64,000 nt of DNA from an uncultured Actinomycetes bacterium (GTDB taxonomy: Bacteria > Actinomycetota > Actinomycetes > Nanopelagicales > Nanopelagicaceae): assembly GCA_903834145.1 (NCBI GenBank), contig CAILHY010000023.1, positions 1-64,000 on the forward strand, written 5' to 3'. A program made the translations under genes and the position numbers. The stretch's first letter is position 1. Every line of letters starts with the position of its first letter. Positions 26,421 to 34,850 of the stretch are shown one piece after another. The notes under the pieces are model-generated. The model was not told where the DNA came from. It ran no database searches and was given only the letters and a program-made list of their open reading frames with translations.

Positions 26421-27611
26421 ATGTCTAGGAGATCGCATGGCTCCACAATTGTTTTCTGCATTATTGCCTTGCTCTTATCTCCCCTAACTACTGCAGATGC
26501 ACACGCCGCAGTTGGACCTGCAAAAGATTTCACGGTGCCTGGAAGTTACTCCCTGGGTAGCTGCCAAAGTGCAACCGAACTTGATTGCATCGAGTCAGTG
26601 GGCGTTGTGGATTCGCAAGGAACTTATGCACCAGCAAATCTGATTCAAGAGCTTCCTGCTGATCTCGCTCCTTTTGATCTAAATGGAAATGCAACATACC
26701 GAGGTTCGACCATCTGGTCTTCAGTAGCTGGCCCTATCAATCTGGAAGCCACTTTGGATTCGCCGGTGACAAAAGGTTGCAATGGCACCTGTGCTGCATT
26801 TCGAGCACGTATCGATGTACCTGATCCACTTTCCACAAAGGTGCGTTTTACTTTTCGCACAAGTTGGCTCAGGCCAATGAATATCCAGTTGCAGGCTCTG
26901 GATTCAAATTACACGGCAGAGAAAATAAGTGGAGGAACACGTTGGATGATGGAAGGTATGGGAACGCCTATCTCTGACTTTAACTTCCTAAATAGCACCG
27001 ATTACAACGCGAAACTTGCCGGATCAACTCCTGCAGACTTTGATAAAATCGCTTTTAACTTCATCATTCATCACGCGGGAAATGGCATTTTGGATAGCTA
27101 TTGGGACCCAAAGTGTTCGGACGTTGGATACTCGGTTCAGTCACAGAATACGACTACTACCGGCGACCCCACCTGGGATTCACAAACACAATCATTAACT
27201 TTTTCAATCTGGGCTCCACATTTGCGCGCAAATGCTGAACTGAATACTGGTTACTTTAAATTTTGGACAACGGATAAATTTATGGACTGCAAGTTCCCAG
27301 CAAATACATTGACCAAAGCGGCAAAATTGATTCTAGAAATCACGAATGAGGATGGAACGGCAAGTGTGGCGACCACTGCTGTCTCTAACAAAAACGGCCA
27401 ACTGTACTTCTTTGCCAGTGGATTTCACTTTTCTAGCCCGAAGATTATGGTGAGAGCCGAATTAACAGCACCCACGGCGTCTGCAACACCGATGCCTTCT
27501 TCGGTGAATACCAGTGCAAAGAAAGTGACGATCACCTGCGTCAAAGGAAGATTAAAAACAAAAGTCATCGGGCTCCACCCGAAATGCCCAAGCGGCTACA
27601 AAAAGCAATAA
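26421..27611 (+). CDS. Secreted protein of unknown function with Cys-containing C-terminal tail
   Basis: A 396-residue protein with a Sec signal peptide (SRRSHGSTIVFCIIALLLSP, then cleavage near ADAHA-AVG, about residue 30). The middle is Ser/Thr/Asn-rich and beta-like, with scattered cysteines (GSCQ, LDCIES, GCNGTCAA, CSD) consistent with disulfides outside the cell. A Thr/Pro/Ser linker (about 340-365) leads to a C-terminal module of about 30 residues with VTITCVKGRL and HPKCPSGYKKQ. I do not recognise the main domain. The start is set by signal-peptide shape and a TACGCT six bases upstream; longer in-frame starts would overlap the OdhA gene. Confidence 0.75.
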   Translation: MSRRSHGSTIVFCIIALLLSPLTTADAHAAVGPAKDFTVPGSYSLGSCQSATELDCIESVGVVDSQGTYAPANLIQELPADLAPFDLNGNATYRGSTIWSSVAGPINLEATLDSPVTKGCNGTCAAFRARIDVPDPLSTKVRFTFRTSWLRPMNIQLQALDSNYTAEKISGGTRWMMEGMGTPISDFNFLNSTDYNAKLAGSTPADFDKIAFNFIIHHAGNGILDSYWDPKCSDVGYSVQSQNTTTTGDPTWDSQTQSLTFSIWAPHLRANAELNTGYFKFWTTDKFMDCKFPANTLTKAAKLILEITNEDGTASVATTAVSNKNGQLYFFASGFHFSSPKIMVRAELTAPTASATPMPSSVNTSAKKVTITCVKGRLKTKVIGLHPKCPSGYKKQ

Positions 27612-27656
27612 GGCCAAATGAGGTAGATTCTGCGCGACACGTTTTCATCGTTCAGG

Positions 27657-27662
27657 TACTCT
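27657..27662 (+). promoter_or_regulatory. -10 element, leaderless hydrolase gene
   Basis: TACTCT seven bases before the ATG at 27670, with no Shine-Dalgarno. Confidence 0.45.
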
Positions 27663-27669
27663 TTGCGCC

Positions 27670-28602
27670 ATGACAATTCATCCGCAGGCACAGGCGTATT
27701 TGGATCACATAGCAATTCATAACCCTTTGCCCGAGAATGCAACTCTTGAAGAAGTTAGAGCCGACCTGAAAAGCTATCTCGAGTATGCGGGCCCGGAATC
27801 CACTGAAGTGAATATCGAGAACACATACCTAACCTCTCCAACTGCCGACTTGCATACGGTGATATTTCGACCAAAAAGCGCAAAGCCCAATTCTCCGGCT
27901 CTCGTTTATTTTCATGGTGGTGGTTGGATCTTCAGTTGGCCCCTTCGGTATTCCGCTTCGTTATCGCAAATGTGCGCGGAAACTGGTTTCACGATCATTG
28001 CTGTTAACTACCAAAAAGCACCCGAACATCCATTCCCTATTCCCTTCGATGATTGTTATGCAACTTTGTTATGGGTTTATAGCAACGCGGAACAATTGGG
28101 GATTGATCCGACAAAGATTGGCGTCGGAGGAGATAGCGCTGGAGGCAACCTTGCTGCGGCAGTTGCGCTCAAGGCGGCTGATACCGGCGATGTGAAACTT
28201 GCTTATCAAATGCTGCTCTATCCATGCATCGATACAAATTTTGAATCAAAATCGTACATGGATCATGAGACTGGATTTGGCTTGAGCAAGAAAGGCATGG
28301 CTGCGTCCTGGGATCTGTACGTTCCTGCAGCACAACGCGAAAACAAATATGCGATACCTGCACGTGCCACTTCCTTTGACAATGTTGCACCAGCAATCGT
28401 TGCATTGGCAGAACACGACGTCTTGCGCGATGACGGAGCTAACTACGCTCAAAGACTTCAAGATGCCGGAATTCCCGTTACCCTCAAAGAATATCCAGGA
28501 ATGATTCATGGATTCCTAAACCATGGACAATTTGTTCCAGATGCTTATGAAATGCGTAGGTGGCTTGGGGCGCAGATTGTGAAGGCAGTCAATGCTCGCT
28601 AA
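27670..28602 (+). CDS. Alpha/beta hydrolase, hormone-sensitive lipase family (esterase)
   Basis: A 310-residue esterase with the HSL-family HGGGW oxyanion motif (about 80-85), nucleophile in GGDSAGGN (Ser near 157), acid in EHDVLRDDG (about 250) and His in MIHGF (about 280). No signal peptide, so cytoplasmic. Likely hydrolyses short-chain acyl esters; the natural substrate is unknown. Its 3' end overlaps the next gene by 11 bases. Confidence 0.9.
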   Translation: MTIHPQAQAYLDHIAIHNPLPENATLEEVRADLKSYLEYAGPESTEVNIENTYLTSPTADLHTVIFRPKSAKPNSPALVYFHGGGWIFSWPLRYSASLSQMCAETGFTIIAVNYQKAPEHPFPIPFDDCYATLLWVYSNAEQLGIDPTKIGVGGDSAGGNLAAAVALKAADTGDVKLAYQMLLYPCIDTNFESKSYMDHETGFGLSKKGMAASWDLYVPAAQRENKYAIPARATSFDNVAPAIVALAEHDVLRDDGANYAQRLQDAGIPVTLKEYPGMIHGFLNHGQFVPDAYEMRRWLGAQIVKAVNAR

Positions 28603-29152
28603 TCAGAAGGATCCAAGTCGAGAAGTTCACTTTCCAGTCATTGAGAAGAAATACGGCCAACCAATGTCTTATTGGTTTGCCGTTATGGCAGATCTAGCCG
28701 ATCAAAAATACCCCGAGCAGATTGCCTACCTTCGCGAGAATCACGGTTTTAGCCAAGCGCATGCCAACGCCCTAGTCATGTATTCGCGCGGATCAACTTC
28801 TACAAAGCGCTTCAATACTCCGGCCGATTACTTTAAAACACTAGATCCCAAGCAAGCCAAAACCGTGAAGGCGATCTTTAAGGCCATCACGGCGAAGTAT
28901 CCAGATTTGGAACTTGTGATTGCATGGAATCAACCAATGCTTCGAAGCGGAAAAGATTATGTCTTTGGAATTTCAGCTGCTAAGAATCACATTCTCATGG
29001 CTCCCTGGAGTAAGGATGTTCTCGAGAAGTTTGCGGTCAAAATGAAAGATCTAGACGTTAAGAAGAAAACTATTGGGGTTCCCAATGATTGGGAAGTGAA
29101 CGAAAAACTTTTGCAAGGCATGGTTAAAGCTCGGTTGGCCGAACTAAATTAG
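28592..29152 (+). CDS. DUF4287 plus DUF1801-type protein
   Basis: A 186-residue protein in two parts. Residues about 5-70 match the DUF4287 pattern (HFPVIEKKYGQPMSYWFAVM, then ENHGFSQAHANALVMY). Residues about 80-180 match the YdhG/DUF1801 fold (ADYFKTLDPKQAKTVKAIF, then APWSKDVLEKF). Biochemical function is not established; YdhG-like proteins have been called iron chaperones or transcription modulators by homology. It overlaps the upstream hydrolase by 11 bases and is convergent with the phosphodiesterase operon. Confidence 0.8.
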   Translation: MLANQKDPSREVHFPVIEKKYGQPMSYWFAVMADLADQKYPEQIAYLRENHGFSQAHANALVMYSRGSTSTKRFNTPADYFKTLDPKQAKTVKAIFKAITAKYPDLELVIAWNQPMLRSGKDYVFGISAAKNHILMAPWSKDVLEKFAVKMKDLDVKKKTIGVPNDWEVNEKLLQGMVKARLAELN

Positions 29153-29155
29153 AGA

Positions 29156-30688
29156 CTAGGAAGTTTGAGAAGCGTCCAACGTAGCTTTTTTCCAAATCTC
29201 ATAAAGGGGTCTCGCTGCGGCCTGCGTTGCGCAGAGAATTCCACCGGCTTGCGGAAAGAGATTTACCTTTCCGGATTCATCCCAGACCGCCCCACCGGCT
29301 TCATGCACTATGAGAACTGCTGCTAAGTGATCGATAGGACTGAAGTGTCCAATCACGGCGCCAACCCCGCGTGATGCGGCGACACCGGTGAGAGTTAATG
29401 TGCCTGAGCCCATGATGCGCATGGTGCAAAAGTTCTCAGCCAGAGCATCTAGCAAGCCGAGCATTCCTGGCCAAGGTTGATAAGCCGCCAATTCCGTCGA
29501 AACAAGGCGACTGCTCAGTGGATTTTCAATACCTGTTTGATCTTCAACTCTTAATTCGCGTCCATTAAGTCTTGCGCCGTGATTCGCACGGGCTTCAAAG
29601 AGAGAATTGCGCCAAGGGTCAATAACCACTGCCACCAAGGGCGTGCGATTAAAAGCCAGCGCTAATGAAAAGGAACTCCAGGGCATTCTGTTAGCAAAAT
29701 TGGTAGTTCCATCTATGGGATCCAAATACCAAGAAGGAGTATCTGCTTGAAATTGACCACCCATTTCTTCGCCAACGAAATTATGGCCAGGAAAATTCGT
29801 AGCAATTACCTCTCGAACATGGGCCTCGATCATGACATCGACACGGGTCACAATGTCTGCGGGATTCTCCTTAAGTTTCATCTCACCCGGATCCATAGAG
29901 CTTGCGACCATGATGGCCCACTTGCCTAGGTCCCTGGCAATGACCATTGCCTTTTCTAGATCAATCCCATCAATGGAACTTTCTACATTGCGATTTAGCG
30001 ATGGCGATTCCGCAATAATTGACTGCAAAAGTGAAAGTTGATTTGTCGTGATGGAATCTACGCCGACATCAATAGCCCATCGCATTGTTGCTTCATCATC
30101 CACTGTCCAGACGGAGACCTTGTATCCCATGTCATGAAATTCCTGAATGCGGGCGCGAGTCACAAATGAGTAGTGCAAATTGATAAATTCTGGAGAGAGA
30201 TCACTAATGTCTTTTTTGGTGGGCAATGTGATTTCATCCCATGGCATCCAGATATTTGCAGTCGATGAAAGAGAGCGAATTGCTCTCATGCCCTGCAAAT
30301 TTCCACACCAGCGGATTTGAGAAGCATCCAGTGGGCCATCGGCTGTGACTGCATAAGAAAGAACAGCCGGATCAGCCTCTTCCATATCAATCATCAGTGT
30401 TGATTGCGTATTCACAAAAAGAGGCAGAACATCACGCAGCAATGGGATGTGGTCATCGCCCTCGCCAAGTTTAGAAATGAAGTCCCACTTGCGATCGGAT
30501 ACCTGTGAAGAGATTCCCCAAAGGCGTTCCAGAGTTGGGTCGTGCAAGACCACAACTTGTCCGTCCTTGGTGATACGAACATCGATTTCAATAATGTCTG
30601 CACCGGAATCAATTGCAGACTTTATGGCTATAAGTGTGTTCTCACGAAAACGACTTGAATCACCTCGATGAGCGCACGCAAATGTCAT
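29156..30688 (-). CDS. Fusion of glycerophosphodiester phosphodiesterase and inositol monophosphatase
   Basis: A 510-residue two-domain enzyme. Residues 1-230 are a GDPD barrel with H7-R8, E16-N17, E34-x-D36 and H49-D50 in place and no signal peptide. Residues about 240-510 are an IMPase-fold phosphatase with metal ligands in GEE (306-308) and DPIDGTTN (323-330), and the later Asp in PIDHLAA. The frame is continuous. It is the last gene of an operon with an ABC importer (ATPase gene nine bases upstream). Inferred role: an imported glycerophosphodiester is cleaved and the resulting phosphate monoester, possibly inositol 1-phosphate, is dephosphorylated in one protein. ATG at 30688; a TTG six bases upstream is possible. 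Confidence 0.9.
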   Translation of the reverse strand: MTFACAHRGDSSRFRENTLIAIKSAIDSGADIIEIDVRITKDGQVVVLHDPTLERLWGISSQVSDRKWDFISKLGEGDDHIPLLRDVLPLFVNTQSTLMIDMEEADPAVLSYAVTADGPLDASQIRWCGNLQGMRAIRSLSSTANIWMPWDEITLPTKKDISDLSPEFINLHYSFVTRARIQEFHDMGYKVSVWTVDDEATMRWAIDVGVDSITTNQLSLLQSIIAESPSLNRNVESSIDGIDLEKAMVIARDLGKWAIMVASSMDPGEMKLKENPADIVTRVDVMIEAHVREVIATNFPGHNFVGEEMGGQFQADTPSWYLDPIDGTTNFANRMPWSSFSLALAFNRTPLVAVVIDPWRNSLFEARANHGARLNGRELRVEDQTGIENPLSSRLVSTELAAYQPWPGMLGLLDALAENFCTMRIMGSGTLTLTGVAASRGVGAVIGHFSPIDHLAAVLIVHEAGGAVWDESGKVNLFPQAGGILCATQAAARPLYEIWKKATLDASQTS

Positions 30689-30697
30689 ACTCAATAC

Positions 30698-31717
30698 CTA
30701 CGCGACCTTGACGAGCTTGCCATCTTTGTAAATCAAGGCTTTGTTGATTTTCACGAAACCGGTACTCCCGGCACGTGGGACATCCGAGGAGATAAAGGCT
30801 CGAAGTTCTATATCGGCACGCTTGAGATACACCTCGCAGAAGTGACCTCGAGGTACCACGAGCTCAACAGTTGCTGGATAACTACCTGGGAGCTCTTCCT
30901 TACTGAAATGAACATCTTCTGGGCGAATTCCTACAACATCTGTTCCTGGGGTGATCTGACCGTTTTCGTAACCACCTTGGATGTGATTCAAGCTTCCAAT
31001 GAAGTTTGCAACGTATTCAGTCTCTGGACGGTCATAGAGTTCTTGTGGTGTACTAAATTGCTCAATTTTTCCATTATTCATAACGGCAATGCGATCCGAA
31101 ATCGAAAGTGCCTCGTCTTGATCGTGGGTAACAATTACCGTGGTAATTCCTAAGCGACGTTGCAGGTCGCGAATGTCTTCGCGCACCTTTACTCGCAACT
31201 TCGCATCCAAGTTACTCAGCGGCTCATCGAGCAAGAGAATATCTGGCTCTTGAACAAGCGCGCGAGCAAGGGCAACGCGTTGCTGTTCTCCCCCGGAGAT
31301 TTGACCAGGTCGAGAATCTTTGTGGTGCATCAGATTTACCAAGGCAAGAGCGTCGTGAACGCGCTTTTCAATATCAGGCTTAGTCAGCTTCCTTACCTTT
31401 AATGGGTAAGCAACGTTATTAAAGACGGTCATATGTGGCCAAAGTGCATAGTTTTGAAAAACCATCGCACTTGGACGTTTCTCTGGCCCGATAGTTGTTA
31501 CATCTTTTCCATCAAGCACGATGTTCCCTTTATCAGGGATCAAAAAACCGGCAATCATGCGTAGAGTCGTTGTTTTACCGCAACCTGATGGACCAAGTAA
31601 GGAGACCATCTCACCCTTTTTTACAACAAGGTGAAGATTGTCAATAATCACACGGCCGCCAAGGATCTTGGTGAGACCGTTGAGTACTAAACCATCTTCT
31701 TGAGGTGAGTTAACCAT
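30698..31717 (-). CDS. ABC transporter ATP-binding protein (PotA/FbpC/UgpC type)
   Basis: A 339-residue importer ATPase with Walker A GPSGCGKTTT (about 41-50), Q-loop FQNYALWPHM, signature SGGEQQRVALARAL, Walker B ILLLDEPLSNLDAKL, and the H-loop VTHDQDEALSIS. A C-terminal TOBE domain (about 250-339, VVGIRPEDVHF) follows, as in ATPases for spermidine, ferric, sugar-phosphate and glycerol-3-phosphate importers. Preceded by the two permease genes and followed by the phosphodiesterase fusion. GAGAG lies before the ATG. Confidence 0.93.
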   Translation of the reverse strand: MVNSPQEDGLVLNGLTKILGGRVIIDNLHLVVKKGEMVSLLGPSGCGKTTTLRMIAGFLIPDKGNIVLDGKDVTTIGPEKRPSAMVFQNYALWPHMTVFNNVAYPLKVRKLTKPDIEKRVHDALALVNLMHHKDSRPGQISGGEQQRVALARALVQEPDILLLDEPLSNLDAKLRVKVREDIRDLQRRLGITTVIVTHDQDEALSISDRIAVMNNGKIEQFSTPQELYDRPETEYVANFIGSLNHIQGGYENGQITPGTDVVGIRPEDVHFSKEELPGSYPATVELVVPRGHFCEVYLKRADIELRAFISSDVPRAGSTGFVKINKALIYKDGKLVKVA

Positions 31718-31732
31718 TGCATCTCTCTTTCA

Positions 31733-32572
31733 TCACTTTATTTGGAAACCTTCTGCTAGTTGTCCACCGACTATATGTTTTCTTGCAAGACCAATCAAAA
31801 GTACCGATGGCAATGCGAGCAACAAGGAAAACACTGCAGCAACTTGGATTGGATAATTTTCTACAAGTGCGTACATCTCAGTTGGCATCGTGTAGATCGA
31901 TGGAGCCCCGACTAAATAAGTACCTTGTGCTTCATCAAAGGAAGCCAAGAAAGACATCACGATTGCGACCAAGATGCCCGGCATGGCCAATCGCAAAGTA
32001 ATGGTGCGAAATACCCGAAACTTAGATGCGCCGGCATCGCGAGCTGCCTCTTCCAAATTGCGCGGTACCGAAGCAAACGCTGCTGCCGGTATCCACGTCA
32101 TATAAATGATCGTGCCAAGAAGCTGAATAATAATTACTCCAACAATTGTGCCCATCAAGTTAAGTGCGTAATAAAGGGTTGCAATGGAGGCAAATAGCCC
32201 GATCTTTGGAAAAGAGTTAGCAGCAAACATTCCAATGAGGAATGTCTTGCGTCCTGCATATTGCATGCGCCCGGCAGCATAAGCAGCAGGCAGGCAAATA
32301 ATCATCGATAAAAGGACAACAATCGGGCTGATGATCAAAGAGTTTCGAATGGAATGCTCTAGCGCAGAGTCAGCAAAGACTTGCGTCCACCAATGCCATG
32401 TCCATCCATCTGGATAGATATTTGGGTAGGTCCAATTAGTGACAAAAGCATGGATTGCCAGCCAAAGAAGCGGACCCAGAATAAAGAAGGCCATTGCCAA
32501 CATAAATAAAACGAGAAAGAACTTAACAATTGGTGAACTTGATTTTGCCCGCGATTTTTCTTGCTTTGCCAT
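31733..32572 (-). CDS. ABC transporter permease (MalG/PotC type)
   Basis: A 279-residue permease with six membrane segments and the BPD EAA loop around residue 185 (NLEEAARDAGASKFRVFRTI-type sequence), followed by LPSVLLIGLARK near the end. The ATG forms TAATG with the upstream permease stop, so the two are coupled. It forms the membrane channel with its partner permease for the substrate delivered by the binding protein encoded first in the operon. Confidence 0.92.
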   Translation of the reverse strand: MAKQEKSRAKSSSPIVKFFLVLFMLAMAFFILGPLLWLAIHAFVTNWTYPNIYPDGWTWHWWTQVFADSALEHSIRNSLIISPIVVLLSMIICLPAAYAAGRMQYAGRKTFLIGMFAANSFPKIGLFASIATLYYALNLMGTIVGVIIIQLLGTIIYMTWIPAAAFASVPRNLEEAARDAGASKFRVFRTITLRLAMPGILVAIVMSFLASFDEAQGTYLVGAPSIYTMPTEMYALVENYPIQVAAVFSLLLALPSVLLIGLARKHIVGGQLAEGFQIK

Positions 32573-33513
32573 TAGATTCGTCCGCTCTGTTTAGCGCTAC
32601 GGACATTTGCCCATATGTAAATGAGGGCAATACCGGAGGCGGATGCGAAAACAATAAACGCCATAACAATAGATTGCTGTGGCCGGTTATAGGCACCAAA
32701 GAAGTTTGAGATTTCAACGCCAAGCATCGTAGGTTGATTTGGTCCCAAAAAGAGTGGAATTGTGAAGGAACCTAAAATGCCAATACCCGTGAAAGTTCCT
32801 GCGATAACTATTGGCGTAATCGCTAGAGGAATCAAGACAGTTCTTATGATTCTAAAAAATCCGGCTCCGGCATCTTGTGCAGTCTCAATGAGGGCATCAG
32901 GAATCGACTGCAAGCCAGAAGTTACCATCAAGATTGCGAATGGCAGTGACGTCCAAATCGTGCCGATTGCGATTGCAGATACGGTGGAGGTGATCGTCGG
33001 GAAGTTAATCCCAAATTGAGAGAAGAAGGTACGCATGAATCCATCGCCAGCATAAAAAGTATGGATTGCCCAAGCGGCAATAACGACTGGAACAAAGAGC
33101 GGAACCAAAGTAAGCGCCGTCATGACGCTCGCTAATCGGCCGCCGATCATGCGCTGATAAATACCAATACCCAAAGCCATGAGCAAGACAAGAGTTGTAG
33201 AAATAACGGTGATGGCTATGGTGGTCCGCATGTCACCAGCAAAACGAGGATCGTGATACACATCTTTGTAAGCAGCAAAAGTTCCCCACCAGTGATCCTT
33301 CTTATGGATCTCCTGGCCGATTATCGATAGGACACGATTTGGCCCTGTGGTGAATCCAAGACTAAAAGTGAAGGCGATGAGGACGGGTAATCCAACAAAG
33401 AAAACAACTAAAAGCAAAGGGGGCAGTGCCATAAAGAAGCCGATGATAGAGAGCCTCGGGGCTTTTTTAGCCCCGAGGCTCTCTACTGTGACACCTGATT
33501 TAGTAGATGTCAT
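32572..33513 (-). CDS. ABC transporter permease (PotB/UgpA type)
   Basis: A 313-residue permease with six membrane segments and the EAA-type loop near residue 220 (ALIETAQDAGAGFFRIIRTV). The ATG at 33513 has no clear Shine-Dalgarno. An alternative ATG at 33432 would drop a hydrophilic 27-residue N-terminus. A perfect 15-bp hairpin (33448-33484) lies between these two possible starts, so the true start is uncertain. Coupled to the second permease by TAATG. Confidence 0.88.
   Translation of the reverse strand: MTSTKSGVTVESLGAKKAPRLSIIGFFMALPPLLLVVFFVGLPVLIAFTFSLGFTTGPNRVLSIIGQEIHKKDHWWGTFAAYKDVYHDPRFAGDMRTTIAITVISTTLVLLMALGIGIYQRMIGGRLASVMTALTLVPLFVPVVIAAWAIHTFYAGDGFMRTFFSQFGINFPTITSTVSAIAIGTIWTSLPFAILMVTSGLQSIPDALIETAQDAGAGFFRIIRTVLIPLAITPIVIAGTFTGIGILGSFTIPLFLGPNQPTMLGVEISNFFGAYNRPQQSIVMAFIVFASASGIALIYIWANVRSAKQSGRI
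33448..33484 (-). promoter_or_regulatory. Perfect 15-bp hairpin at the binding-protein/permease junction
   Basis: AGAGAGCCTCGGGGC (33448-33462) pairs perfectly with 33470-33484 around a seven-base loop. It lies after the binding-protein gene and inside the first 30 codons of the annotated permease. It could stabilise the upstream mRNA or partly terminate transcription, which would give more binding protein than permease. If the permease starts at 33432 the hairpin is fully intergenic. Confidence 0.75.
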
Positions 33514-33568
33514 CGACTCATCTTGTTATTTATCACTTGTGTTTTCGAGTACTTTCCAGTGCTCTCGG

Positions 33569-34702
33569 TTACTTGCCAGGAACAGCAAGCGCCCAAGCGC
33601 TCTTCAAATCATTGCCATTGGCACTGAAATAAGCTGGACGCAAGTTTGCTACATCAACACCGGTGAGGCCTGCTGCAACTTTTGGATCCAACATAGTTAC
33701 AGGAATTACTGGCATTCCATTCATGGTGCCGGCCACAATCAGATTCTGGCCTTCAGGTGAAAGGACCCAGTTAGCAAGAACCTGAGCTGCTTTGTAATTC
33801 TTTGATGTACGAGGAATACCCAAGTATGCGGCTCCACCTGTGAACTGTGGATTGGCAATCTGGGTGACCTTGATGTTTGCAGGCATGGTGCCTGCCTTGG
33901 TTGCGCTGGCAAACTGATCTGACCAAACGCTGCCCATATCTACAAGACCAGTAGCAAGGTCCTTAAGAGTCTCCGCATTGTTGGCAGGATATGTTCCATT
34001 CTTGCCATATGTGTAAGCGTTCAAGCTTCGGAGAGTTTCCAAGCCGGTAGCCCACTTAGTTTGAAGTGACTTGTTGGCACCTTGAACTAATGCGTTGCGA
34101 TCTGCAGTTGTGAGGTACTTGTCAACAACTGTCTGCACGAATGCAAATCCACTTCCGCCACCACTTGGCACGTTGTAAGTGAATTTACCTGGGTGGGCTT
34201 TGATCCAAACAAGAAGCTCGTCTAGGGTCTTAGGAGGTGTCTTAACGTTTGTGCTGTTATAGGCAAGCAGAACTGCGGATGCGCGGTAAGGGATTCCACC
34301 TTTACCAATTGAAACTACAGCGCGACCTACAGTGCTGAGGTTTGGAACAAGAGCTGAAGTAGCTTTGTACAACAAGCCTGCGCTACCAAGCTGCTGAACG
34401 AATCCACCATCGATGAGGTCTGCGCCAGCATCTTTGCGAGTTGCAAATGCAGCTGTAATTTTGGCAGTCTCTTGTGCATCGTGGACACCATGAAGATCTA
34501 AAGTCACGTTGACGTCGTAGCCAGGATTTGATGCCTTAAATGCTGGTACTAAAGTCGAGACCCAAAGATCTTGAACGTTTGTATCTCCAGAGATGTAAAC
34601 CTGAATCGTATTTGTCGCTGCTTGGCTAGTTGGCAAACTCGCACCCAAGGAAAGGGCAACTAAAGTTGCTGCAACAAGAGCGCTAGCGTATTTTTTCTTC
34701 AA
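33569..34702 (-). CDS. ABC transporter extracellular substrate-binding protein, family 1
   Basis: A 377-residue secreted binding protein. The signal peptide (KKKYASALVAATLVALSLGA, cleavage near SQA-ATN) has no lipobox Cys, so anchoring is unclear. The mature part reads as a class of family 1/spermidine-thiamine-iron type proteins (DLIDGGFVQQLGSAGLL, then GIPYRASAVLLAYNS and AAQVLANWVLSPEGQNLI). A TTG at 34702 with AGGAG seven bases upstream is preferred to GTG at 34705 (four-base spacing). First gene of the importer operon. Confidence 0.92.
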   Translation of the reverse strand: MKKKYASALVAATLVALSLGASLPTSQAATNTIQVYISGDTNVQDLWVSTLVPAFKASNPGYDVNVTLDLHGVHDAQETAKITAAFATRKDAGADLIDGGFVQQLGSAGLLYKATSALVPNLSTVGRAVVSIGKGGIPYRASAVLLAYNSTNVKTPPKTLDELLVWIKAHPGKFTYNVPSGGGSGFAFVQTVVDKYLTTADRNALVQGANKSLQTKWATGLETLRSLNAYTYGKNGTYPANNAETLKDLATGLVDMGSVWSDQFASATKAGTMPANIKVTQIANPQFTGGAAYLGIPRTSKNYKAAQVLANWVLSPEGQNLIVAGTMNGMPVIPVTMLDPKVAAGLTGVDVANLRPAYFSANGNDLKSAWALAVPGK

Positions 34703-34819
34703 CACTTTTCTCCTCTTATGTTTGTCGAACTGGAATCTCCACGACTGAACGTGAGTGTCTCAATAGTAGATTGGTCAGGTGAATAGAGCACCAACGCTGT
34801 ACCCCTACAAAGTGACTCA

Positions 34820-34825
34820 ATTATA
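34820..34825 (-). promoter_or_regulatory. Candidate promoter -10 of the ABC importer operon
   Basis: A consensus TATAAT on the minus strand (34825-34820) between the stop of the upstream gene and the binding-protein start, giving a leader of about 110 bases. The -35 (GATGGT at 17-base spacing) is poor, which would suit an activated promoter. Confidence 0.45.
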
Positions 34826-34850
34826 ACTTTTTCGTTACGCCCACCATCGG

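Noticed and set aside
29156..30688. Two separate genes joined by a sequencing error
   Set aside because: The frame is continuous with a plausible linker near residues 225-240, no stop or start signal at the junction, and both domains are complete.
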